Assembly: GCA_017615375.1 (NCBI GenBank)
Contig: JAGAAH010000083.1
Coordinates: 1-13,590, forward strand
Length of the DNA stretch: 13,590 bases
Direction: 5' to 3'
From: Lachnospiraceae bacterium
Lineage (GTDB): Bacteria; Bacillota; Clostridia; Lachnospirales; Lachnospiraceae
Below the pieces are notes generated by a model, which saw only the letters and a list, made by a program, of their open reading frames with translations, did not search any database and was not told the DNA's origin. Shown here piece after piece: positions 1 to 5,966 of this stretch (the stretch's first letter is position 1; each line of letters begins with the position of its first letter). The position numbers were made by a program, and so were the translations under genes.

Positions 1-357
1 CACAATCCGGATGGAATAAGAGTACTCGTTGACAGTATAAAAGCGCTTAACTTAAAAGATGTGACGTTATTCTTTTCAATGGTTAAAGAGAAGGATTACG
101 TTCATTCCATTTCTTTATTGCTAAGCGGCGTTAATTTTAGTAAAATAATAATCACTGAGATAGAAGGATATCGTAAGCTTGATGCCGACGATATTGCAAA
201 ATGCTTTGAATCTTTAAAAGACCGCGTTATAATAGAACCGGATTTTGATAAAGCATATGAAAAAGCATTAAGTGAGTCGGAAGGCGGCACACTTATTTGC
301 ACTGGTTCTTTGTATCTTGTCGGCAATGTGCTGACAATTGAGCAAAAGAGGAGTTAG
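1..357 (+). CDS. folC: FolC, folylpolyglutamate/dihydrofolate synthase (C-terminal part, 5' truncated by window)
   Basis: The frame is open from base 1 and ends at TAG 355-357, so only about the last 118 residues are present. It begins with HNPDGIRVL, which matches the FolC motif D-G-A-H-N-P that opens the C-terminal Mur-ligase-like domain. It ends with the GTLICTGSLYLVGNV segment typical of the FolC C-terminus. FolC adds glutamate to folates, and in many bacteria also makes dihydrofolate from dihydropteroate, using ATP in the cytoplasm. The ATP-binding P-loop lies outside the window, so the full enzyme cannot be checked. The next gene starts 2 bases after the stop, so the two are almost certainly co-transcribed. 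The GTG at base 61 is internal and is not a start. The family call is fairly secure from the two motifs; the choice between bifunctional and single-function FolC is open. Confidence 0.85.
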   Translation, partial: HNPDGIRVLVDSIKALNLKDVTLFFSMVKEKDYVHSISLLLSGVNFSKIIITEIEGYRKLDADDIAKCFESLKDRVIIEPDFDKAYEKALSESEGGTLICTGSLYLVGNVLTIEQKRS

Positions 358-358
358 T

Positions 359-505
359 ATGATAGATTTTGAAGAGGAATTGAAGAAATTCAAACCAAGC
401 CTTGAAGTTGAAGAAGCAGAAGAGGCAATTTACAACAAGAATCTGGATGATATGACGGATGTATTGCAGGAGATGCTTAAGGAAGCAAGAAGAGTTCAGA
501 GATAG
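359..505 (+). CDS. small acidic protein of 48 residues, function unknown
   Basis: An ATG at 359 follows the folC stop by 1 base, and GAGGAG (348-353) makes a good ribosome site five bases upstream. The reading frame runs MIDFEEELKKF to EARRVQR and stops at TAG 503-505. The product is charged and strongly acidic in its first half (many Glu), basic at the end (ARRVQR), and has no signal peptide, membrane segment or Cys. It probably folds as one or two amphipathic helices. The stop lies 14 bases before the next start, so it sits inside a folC - small gene - TPR operon. Tight spacing and a proper ribosome site argue that it is translated. I do not recognise the family. A role linked to the TPR protein is only a guess from position. 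Confidence 0.65.
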   Translation: MIDFEEELKKFKPSLEVEEAEEAIYNKNLDDMTDVLQEMLKEARRVQR

Positions 506-519
506 AGAGGATTTTACAT

Positions 520-1839
520 ATGAGTTCATATAGTAAAATTTTGCAGTTCTCGAACTTTTATTATAACAAGGGTCTTACTTGTGCCAACGTGCACGACATG
601 TCCGGCGCAATTGATAATTTAAGTAAGAGTCTGCGATACAATAAGAATAATATAGATGCGAGAAATCTTCTCGGACTTTGTTATTATGAGATAGGCGAGT
701 GCGTAGACGCTCTTCGTGAATGGGTTATTAGTATTAACTTAAAGAGCGAAGACAATATCGCTGCCGAGTATATCGATGATATACAGCCCGATATAACAAG
801 AACGGGAAGGTTTAATCAGTGTGTAAAGAAATATAATCAGGCGTTAATCGATGCAAATCATCAGAACGAAGATTTGGCAATCGTTCAACTAAAGCGTGTC
901 ATCGGTATTAATCCGAAATTCATACGTGCGGCTTTGTTGCTTGCGCTTTTATATATACATAACGGACAGTACAAAGAAGCGATAAATGTCCTTGAAGGCG
1001 CAGAGAAGATTGATGCCAACAACACAATGCTTCGTCGCTATATGAAGGAAGCAAAGGAAGAGCTGGCGAAGAAGGAAGAGAAGAAGAATAAGGGCAAGAA
1101 GACGATTAATGATGACGGTACGGTTGCTTATATATCGGAGAACGATACCATTATCAAGCCTTCGCACTTTAGAGATAATGCGACGGTCAGCACGATGATT
1201 AATATTCTTTTCGGACTTATAGTCGGTGTGCTTATCGGTGTATTCCTTATAGTTCCCGGCGTTAAGCGCGAGGCATCGCGTGACAGTGCACAGAAGCTTG
1301 TAGAGGCCAATAACAATATCGCAACCAAGAATGCGGCGATTAAGGATTATCAGGCTAAGATAAGCGATCTTACCAAGAAGTTAAATGCATTAAACGATAC
1401 GACGGAATCTTCCAATACCAATATGTCGTTCTACAAGAACTTGCTTGCCATGTATGTATCTTTTAATAATGGCGAGTACAGAGAAGCGGGCGAAGCTTTA
1501 AGTAAGATTAACGAAGATAATATAGAGAATGATTATAAAGAAGTTTATGAGAAGTTAAAAGCTCAGGTTAACGATAAATACTGCCAGATGCTTTATGCCG
1601 AAGCCGGCAGTAACTATAACCAGGGCAATTATGAAGAGGCAATCGGTACTTTCGAGAAGATTGTGCAGCTTAATCCGACATACGGTGACGGTAATGCGCT
1701 TTATTTCCTGGCTCAGTCGTATAGACTTACGGGTGACAATCAGAAAGCGATTACTTATTATCAGCGCTTGATTAATGAGTGCCCGGATTCGGCAAAGTTT
1801 GCCAATGCAAAGGCTCATCTTGAGCGTCTTACAAAATAA
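520..1839 (+). CDS. single-pass membrane protein with TPR domains on both sides
   Basis: 439 residues; ATG 520 is preceded by AGAGAGG (504-510). Residues about 10-180 form helical TPR-like repeats (for example DARNLLGLCYYEIGECVDAL and RAALLLALLYIHNGQYKEAI). A Lys/Glu-rich stretch (about 178-193) and a linker follow. One clear membrane helix lies at about 226-248 (NILFGLIVGVLIGVFLIV), then a likely coiled coil (about 255-300). A second TPR block near the C-terminus (about 360-437) contains YNQGNYEEAIGTFEKIVQLN and a CpoB/YbgF-like ending. With a Lys-rich segment before the helix and no signal peptide, the probable topology is N-terminus inside, C-terminus outside. TPRs bind proteins, so this is probably an envelope scaffold; its partner cannot be read from the sequence. 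It is third in the folC operon. The fold is well supported; the function is unknown. Confidence 0.85.
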   Translation: MSSYSKILQFSNFYYNKGLTCANVHDMSGAIDNLSKSLRYNKNNIDARNLLGLCYYEIGECVDALREWVISINLKSEDNIAAEYIDDIQPDITRTGRFNQCVKKYNQALIDANHQNEDLAIVQLKRVIGINPKFIRAALLLALLYIHNGQYKEAINVLEGAEKIDANNTMLRRYMKEAKEELAKKEEKKNKGKKTINDDGTVAYISENDTIIKPSHFRDNATVSTMINILFGLIVGVLIGVFLIVPGVKREASRDSAQKLVEANNNIATKNAAIKDYQAKISDLTKKLNALNDTTESSNTNMSFYKNLLAMYVSFNNGEYREAGEALSKINEDNIENDYKEVYEKLKAQVNDKYCQMLYAEAGSNYNQGNYEEAIGTFEKIVQLNPTYGDGNALYFLAQSYRLTGDNQKAITYYQRLINECPDSAKFANAKAHLERLTK

Positions 1840-1871
1840 AACATAATTAAGAGTAATTATTATATAATGTG

Positions 1872-1907
1872 CCTTAAAGCCTGCAAAATTGCAGGAGAAG
1901 GTTTTTT
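1872..1907 (+). terminator. hairpin plus T6 that runs into the lpd ribosome site
   Basis: CCTGC (1880-1884) pairs with GCAGG (1891-1895) across a 6-nt AAAATT loop. An outer CCTT (1872-1875) can pair with AAGG (1898-1901) across a small internal loop. TTTTTT (1902-1907) follows, the shape of an intrinsic terminator for the folC-TPR operon. The T-run directly abuts the AGGAGG Shine-Dalgarno (1908-1913) of the next gene. A TATAAT at 1863-1868 could be a -10 element, but no good -35 is seen 16-18 bases upstream. The stem is short, so termination may be partial. Confidence 0.5.
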
Positions 1908-1918
1908 AGGAGGATATT

Positions 1919-3325
1919 ATGAGTGATTTTGAATTAGTTGTAATCGGTGCGGGCCCTGGAGGCTACGTGGCTGCAATTCGTGCGGCACAGCTCGGCATGA
2001 AGGTAGCGCTTGTGGAGAAGGACAGAGTCGGTGGAACATGTCTTAACAGAGGATGTATCCCGACTAAGGCGCTTTTACACTCTGCTAATACTTATGCATC
2101 AGCTGCAAGCTTCGAGACTTTGGGATTATCCGTATCCGGTATGACTTATGATATGAATAAGATTCATGACAGAAAGAAAGAGGTTGTAGAGACTCTTGTT
2201 AAGGGAGTTGAAGGCCTTGTTAAAGCTAATAAGATTGAACTTATCACAGGTAAGGGATTCGTTGAAAATGCCAATACCGTTAAGGTAACTTGTGCTGACG
2301 GCGAGAAGACAATTACAACGGATAAGATTTTAATCGCTGCAGGTTCATTCCCTGCACGTCCTCCGATTCCGGGTCTTGATCTTCCGGGAGTTGTAACTTC
2401 CGATGAAGTTCTTGAAGGCGAGCCAAAAGATTATAAGTCGATTATTATTATCGGCGGTGGCGTTATCGGTGTTGAGCTTGCAAGCTTCTATGCAGCTCTT
2501 GGTTGCAAAGTAACCGTAATCGAGGCGTTAGACAGACTTCTTGCCAATCTTGATAAGGAATTCGGTCAGAGCTTATCAATGCTTCTTAAGAAGAAAAACG
2601 TTAATGTATGTACTTCCTGTAAGGTTTCCAAGGTTGAAAAGGACGGAGATAACCTTAAGGTAACATATACGAATAAGAAAGAGGAAGAAGTTTCTGTATC
2701 TGCTGAAGGCGTACTTGTAGCAATCGGAAGAAAGCCTAATACGGCTGAGCTTTTTGCAGAAAGCTGCACTCCTGAGATTAACAGAGGTTTCATCGTTGTT
2801 GATGATAAGTATGAGACCAACATTAAGGGTATCTATGCAATCGGTGATGCTATAGGCGGTATTCAGCTTGCTCACAAGGCTGAGGCTGAAGGTCAGGCTG
2901 TAGTTGAGATGATCTGCGGTAACAAGCCTGAGGTTGATCCTCATTTTGTTCCAAGCTGCATCTATACGGAGCCTGAAATCGCATCTGTTGGTATGACTGC
3001 AGATGAAGCTAAGGAGAAGGGTATTGCCGTTAAGACGGGTAAGTACCTTATGAGCGGTAACGGAAAGTCCATCATCGATCTTCAGGAGAGAGGTTTTATC
3101 AAGGTTGTTGTTGATGAAGCAACCGATAAGCTTCTTGGTATGCAGATGATGTGTGGTCGTGCGACAGATCTTATTTCCGAGTACACTATGGCTATTGCCA
3201 ACGGTATGACTCGTGCCGAGCTTCTTAAGGGTATGCGTCCTCATCCGACTTATTGCGAGGGTATATCCGAAGCGCTTGAGGCTGTGGAAGGAAAGTCGAT
3301 TCATTCCGCACCGGCAAGAAAGTAG
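1919..3325 (+). CDS. lpdA: dihydrolipoyl dehydrogenase (E3, class I pyridine nucleotide-disulfide oxidoreductase)
   Basis: 468 residues, the usual E3 length, with no extra N-terminal lipoyl domain. The start is set by AGGAGG at 1908-1913. The FAD-binding motif GAGPGG is at residues 10-15. The redox disulfide pair is C41 and C46 in GGTCLNRGCIPTK. The NAD-binding GGGVIG motif lies in the middle, and the second FAD motif is in YAIGDAIGG. The C-terminal catalytic His-Glu pair is H442 and E447 (HPTYCE). The enzyme reoxidises dihydrolipoamide on E2 or GcvH proteins with NAD+. No E1, E2, lipoate ligase or gcv gene is adjacent, so its partner complex (2-oxoacid dehydrogenase, glycine cleavage or acetoin cleavage) cannot be assigned here. 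Related flavoenzymes such as mercuric or glutathione reductase share the fold, but the motif set fits E3 best. It is probably monocistronic, bounded by hairpins on both sides. Confidence 0.9.
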   Translation: MSDFELVVIGAGPGGYVAAIRAAQLGMKVALVEKDRVGGTCLNRGCIPTKALLHSANTYASAASFETLGLSVSGMTYDMNKIHDRKKEVVETLVKGVEGLVKANKIELITGKGFVENANTVKVTCADGEKTITTDKILIAAGSFPARPPIPGLDLPGVVTSDEVLEGEPKDYKSIIIIGGGVIGVELASFYAALGCKVTVIEALDRLLANLDKEFGQSLSMLLKKKNVNVCTSCKVSKVEKDGDNLKVTYTNKKEEEVSVSAEGVLVAIGRKPNTAELFAESCTPEINRGFIVVDDKYETNIKGIYAIGDAIGGIQLAHKAEAEGQAVVEMICGNKPEVDPHFVPSCIYTEPEIASVGMTADEAKEKGIAVKTGKYLMSGNGKSIIDLQERGFIKVVVDEATDKLLGMQMMCGRATDLISEYTMAIANGMTRAELLKGMRPHPTYCEGISEALEAVEGKSIHSAPARK

Positions 3326-3360
3326 GTTTTAATATGGTTAGATAACCACGTTGTGGTGTA

Positions 3361-3387
3361 AGCGGGCGATTTTTGCCCGCTTTTTTA
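3361..3387 (+). terminator. intrinsic terminator of the dihydrolipoyl dehydrogenase gene
   Basis: AGCGGGC (3361-3367) pairs perfectly with GCCCGCT (3375-3381) over a 7-nt loop, followed by a T-run to 3386. It lies 35 bases after the lpd stop. Just upstream, ACCAC-GTT-GTGGT (3345-3357) is a second small hairpin, and GGTTA-GA-TAACC (3336-3347) overlaps it as an alternative. Confidence 0.92.
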
Positions 3388-3394
3388 TTACTTC

Positions 3395-3700
3395 TACGGG
3401 TGAATTTACATGGTTTATGGGATTTCCCGTAGTCTTTTCGGATACGGTTACGGGATAAATTGATGTGTCTTGAGGTTATCCCGTAGTCTTTTCAAGTATA
3501 ATTACGGGATAATCGATATGTCATGGGGTTATCCCGTAGTCTTTTTAAGTACAGTTACGGGAGAATTGATATGAATATTGAATTATCCCGTAGTGGTTTG
3601 GGGTTGAGATACGGAGTGTATGATAATATGTTCAATTCATCCCGTAATATCATAGAATGACATTACGGGTTAAATAGAAGAGGGTAGTATATCACCCGTA
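3395..3700. repeat. six tandem imperfect palindromes, period 53-54 bp
   Basis: Each unit opens with TACGG(G) and closes with CCCGTA. Units: 3395-3431, 3449-3485, 3503-3538, 3556-3592, 3610-3646, 3664-3700. Each is 36-37 nt, and every gap between units is exactly 17 nt. Arms are best in the centre: units 2 and 3 have TACGGGATAA/TTATCCCGTA (10 of 10), and unit 4 matches at 11 of 12 positions. The outer units have decayed arms. The first three gaps start GTCTTTT, and the loops of units 2-4 share a (T)TGATATG-like core, so the whole 54-bp segment is the duplicated unit. Unit 6 uses GGGT/ACCC where others use GGGA/TCCC, which keeps the pairing. No ORF covers the array. Function unknown: protein-binding sites, stacked RNA or DNA hairpins, or a neutral minisatellite. 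Confidence 0.9.
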
Positions 3701-3727
3701 GTATGTAAAACAAAAGGGAGGTTTTGG

Positions 3728-3775
3728 ATGATGAATTATTACTTTATAAAAATTTTATTATTACTTTTGAGATAG
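3728..3775 (+). CDS. possible micro-ORF, 15 hydrophobic residues
   Basis: AGGGAGG at about 3714-3720 sits 7 bases before two adjacent ATG codons (3728, 3731). The frame encodes MMNYYFIKILLLLLR and stops at TAG 3773-3775. It has five consecutive Leu codons (TTA TTA TTA CTT TTG). The ribosome site is as good as those of real genes here, but the peptide is so short that chance is likely. The promoter proposed for the next gene starts downstream of it, so it would not be a leader of that transcript. It could be a tiny membrane peptide or nothing at all. Confidence 0.2.
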   Translation: MMNYYFIKILLLLLR

Positions 3776-3799
3776 AATATGGAAAAGGGATACGGGGTT

Positions 3800-3815
3800 T
3801 GATAAAATAGTATCA
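3800..3815 (+). promoter_or_regulatory. probable extended -10 promoter with an overlapping dyad, for the AlaX-like gene
   Basis: TG-A-TAAAAT (3800-3808) fits an extended -10 element. The -35 candidate TGGAAA (3780-3785, 17-bp spacer) matches the consensus at 4 of 6. Transcription would begin near 3815 and give a leader of about 22 nt with GGAGGG (3828-3833). TGATA (3800-3804) and TATCA (3811-3815) form an inverted repeat over the -10. It could be an operator, but this is weak. Confidence 0.45.
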
Positions 3816-3836
3816 GTAAACGATTTCGGAGGGTGT

Positions 3837-5009
3837 ATGACTGAGAAATTATATGATAAAGACGCGTACGCGAGCAAATTTAGTGCAAGCGTAGTGGAAA
3901 TAGAGAAAACCGCTGACGGGAAGACGGTGATCGAGCTTGATAAGACGCTATTCTTTCCGCTTGAAGGCGGACAGAATCCGGATACGGGTGTATTAACGGA
4001 TGCCGCAGGTAAGGAATATAAAGTCGTTGACGTTAAGATTAAAGACGATGTTATCACACATTATATAGAGGGTGATTGCAATCTCAAACCGGGTGATACG
4101 GTTTCGGGGAAGATAGACTTCGCACATCGCTTCGACCTTATGCAGCATCATTCGGGAGAGCACATCTTCTCGGGAATTACATATGGAAAGTACGGATATA
4201 ACAATGTCGGATTTCATCTTACCGAGGAAATCTGCACGATTGATGTCGGAGGTCCTTTAAAGGAAGATGAAATCAAGGAACTTGAGTATCTTACGAATAA
4301 GGCAATATCCGAAAATGTTCCGATAATTACGGGATATCCGTCACAGGAAGAAATAGCAAAATTAGAGTATAGAAGCAAGAAAGAAGTCAAGGGACCGCTT
4401 AGAATAGTGGAAGTAAGAGGATATGACGTATGCGCCTGCTGCGCACCGCATGTAAGAAGCACCGGCGAAGTGGGATCATTCCATATCGTGAAATACGAAA
4501 ACTATAAAGGCGGCGTAAGACTTACCGTAAAATGCGGACTTAGAGCCGTTAGAGAGTATCAGAATTATAGACAGATACTTACAGATACGGGAAGAGCACT
4601 TAGCAGTGCCAAGGAAGACCTTTACGCTAACGTTATGAAGCTTAAGGACGAAGTGGGTCGTATGCAGGCAGAACTTAATGCCCTTAAGGAAAAAGCTATA
4701 GCGGATAAGGTAGCCGCAATTGCTAACACCGATAAGCCAATCTGCTTACTTGAAGATGACATGGATGCGACATTGCTTCGCAATTATTGCAATGCACTTA
4801 TGGAGAAGACAACATCACACGTCTTCATCTTGGTAAAGACAGCAACCGAAGGCACCTACCGCTTCATACTCGGCAGCAACACCGTCGATGTCGCCGCCCT
4901 TCTAACCGAAGCCAAGACCCATTTCACCATCAAAGGAGGCGGCCGCAACCCCCAAGTCCAAGGCACGGTGGAAGGCGATGCTCGTGGAATAATTGCGTAC
5001 TTCAGTTAG
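3837..5009 (+). CDS. AlaX-L type alanyl-tRNA editing hydrolase with DHHA1 domain
   Basis: 390 residues; ATG 3837 follows CGGAGGG. Residues about 1-90 resemble the AlaRS/AlaX beta-barrel domain (FFPLEGGQNPDTG). The editing domain contains the Zn ligands H105 and H109 (HHSGEH) and C201 and H205 (CCAPH, the AlaRS CGGTH site), followed by STGEVG. A coiled linker (about 245-295) leads to a C-terminal DHHA1-like domain with FTIKGGGRNPQVQG (glycines 367-369), usual in the long AlaX type. The protein lacks the AlaRS aminoacylation domain, so it should hydrolyse mischarged Ser- or Gly-tRNA(Ala) in trans in the cytoplasm. It is preceded by a promoter-like site and followed 14 bases later by the structured element at 5024. 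Its last 70 or so codons use many more C-ending codons (CGC, ACC, GCC, CCC) than the rest. The family call is firm; the tRNA substrate is inferred. Confidence 0.88.
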   Translation: MTEKLYDKDAYASKFSASVVEIEKTADGKTVIELDKTLFFPLEGGQNPDTGVLTDAAGKEYKVVDVKIKDDVITHYIEGDCNLKPGDTVSGKIDFAHRFDLMQHHSGEHIFSGITYGKYGYNNVGFHLTEEICTIDVGGPLKEDEIKELEYLTNKAISENVPIITGYPSQEEIAKLEYRSKKEVKGPLRIVEVRGYDVCACCAPHVRSTGEVGSFHIVKYENYKGGVRLTVKCGLRAVREYQNYRQILTDTGRALSSAKEDLYANVMKLKDEVGRMQAELNALKEKAIADKVAAIANTDKPICLLEDDMDATLLRNYCNALMEKTTSHVFILVKTATEGTYRFILGSNTVDVAALLTEAKTHFTIKGGGRNPQVQGTVEGDARGIIAYFS

Positions 5010-5023
5010 TTGATACGTAGATA

Positions 5024-5158
5024 ATCGCGAAATTGTATGGCAACAACGAAGGCAATTGATGACGGTCGGTACTTAGCTGCTGTATTTTAGCAGCTTATGT
5101 ACCGCTACCGGAAATCGTTAGTGAGAACGTGCCTGAGTTGTGGCATACAATGAGCGAT
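5024..5158 (+). ncRNA. candidate structured RNA, three-way junction (unassigned)
   Basis: Paper folding gives a long closing stem. Its pairs are ATCGC 5024-5028/5154-5158, ATTGTATG 5032-5039/5144-5151, ACAAC 5043-5047/5137-5141 and GGCA 5051-5054/5130-5133. The internal loops GAA/GA and GAA/TGA allow tandem G-A pairs. A second arm has CGGT 5063-5066/5107-5110, GGTAC 5068-5072/5099-5103 and AGCTGCT 5075-5081/5089-5095 with a 7-nt loop. A third short arm is CGTT 5116-5119/AACG 5126-5129. No terminator follows, and the next ribosome site (AAAGGAG, 5180-5186) is 22 bases downstream. It could be a riboswitch-like leader of the ABC operon, an independent small RNA, or a palindromic mobile repeat. 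I do not match it to a known class. The strand is given as that of the neighbouring genes; a palindrome folds on either strand. Confidence 0.6.
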
Positions 5159-5192
5159 GTTTAATATATGCTAAATAGAAAAGGAGCAAGTT

Positions 5193-5966
5193 ATGGAAGA
5201 AATCTTAAAAGTTGATAGTGTCCGCAAGACCTTCAAGCTGTCCTCCAAGCAGCAGAAAATCAACAAAACCAAAGAAAAAATCAAAACCGCCGTAGACGGC
5301 GTATCATTCACCTCGAACAGAGGCGAGATCTTCGGCCTCCTTGGCCCTAACGGTGCCGGAAAGACCACAACCTTACGAATGATAGCAACCCTTATCAAGC
5401 CTGATGAAGGCGAGATAGAAGTCAGCGGAATCTCCGTTAAGGATAACCCTACGGCAGTTCGTGAGAAAATAGGCTTCATGACAAGCGAGCTTAAACTTGA
5501 AGACTGGTTTACACCAAACTATTTATTCAATTATTTCTGCGAACTTCGCGGAATGGATAAGGCAACGACGGAAGCAAGAAAGAACGAGCTTTTTACCAAG
5601 TTCGGAATCGACAAGTTTGCGGAAGTTAAAGTTGCGGACCTTTCGACAGGTATGAAGCAGAAGGTGTCACTTGTAATCTCCATCGCACATGACCCTGAAT
5701 TCGTAATCTTTGACGAGCCGACTAACGGACTTGACGTAATTACCGCCAAAGTCGTAACCGACTTCCTTGTAGAGCTTAAAAAGGATGGAAAGAGTATTAT
5801 TCTTTCCACACATATCTTTGAGCTTGCAGAGAGACTCTGCGACAGAATCGGTATGATAGTCAACGGCAAGATGGTAAGAGTAGGCACACTTGATGAAATC
5901 AAGAACGGTAAGACTTTAGAGGAGAGTTTTTTCGATATATATGAAGAGATGGGAGGCGAATTCTAA
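5193..5966 (+). CDS. ABC transporter ATPase, NatA-like (ABC-2 exporter)
   Basis: 257 residues; ATG 5193 follows AAAGGAG. Walker A is GPNGAGKT at residues 51-58, the signature LSTGMKQK at 150-157, Walker B VIFDE with catalytic E175, and the switch His is H207 (STHIFEL). A Lys/Gln-rich insertion (about 15-32, SSKQQKINKTKEK) precedes the first core strand, as in some clostridial NatA-like ATPases. The stop overlaps the next start by one base (TAATG), so ATPase and permease are translationally coupled and form one exporter. NatA/NatB of Bacillus extrude Na+, but this family also includes drug and peptide exporters, so the substrate is not settled. The first 70 or so codons are C-ending-rich (CGC, ACC, ATC, TTC), unlike the later part, and continue a patch that starts in the upstream gene. 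The 5' region holds the structured element 5024-5158, which might regulate it. Confidence 0.9.
   Translation: MEEILKVDSVRKTFKLSSKQQKINKTKEKIKTAVDGVSFTSNRGEIFGLLGPNGAGKTTTLRMIATLIKPDEGEIEVSGISVKDNPTAVREKIGFMTSELKLEDWFTPNYLFNYFCELRGMDKATTEARKNELFTKFGIDKFAEVKVADLSTGMKQKVSLVISIAHDPEFVIFDEPTNGLDVITAKVVTDFLVELKKDGKSIILSTHIFELAERLCDRIGMIVNGKMVRVGTLDEIKNGKTLEESFFDIYEEMGGEF

Noticed and set aside
2576..3304. Long minus-strand open frame opposite lpd
   Set aside because: It is a shadow of the lpd gene: no recognisable domain, no ribosome site, and the + strand carries all the catalytic motifs.
3476..3592. DnaA boxes / replication origin (TTATCCCGTA)
   Set aside because: The DnaA box is TTATNCACA. These sites match only the first six bases, and no dnaA, dnaN or AT-rich unwinding region is present.
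3395..3700. CRISPR array (37-nt units with 17-nt gaps)
   Set aside because: Only the unit ends are conserved, the loops are related to each other rather than unique, the gaps are also similar, 17 nt is too short for spacers, and no cas gene is near.
3700..3836. T-box leader for the AlaX-like gene
   Set aside because: No T-box sequence (TGGNACCGCG-like) or antiterminator stem is visible, and the likely promoter leaves only about 22 nt of leader.
5037..5090. Short ORF MATTKAIDDGRYLAAVF inside the structured element
   Set aside because: No ribosome site precedes the ATG, and the sequence is better explained by base-paired arms on both sides.
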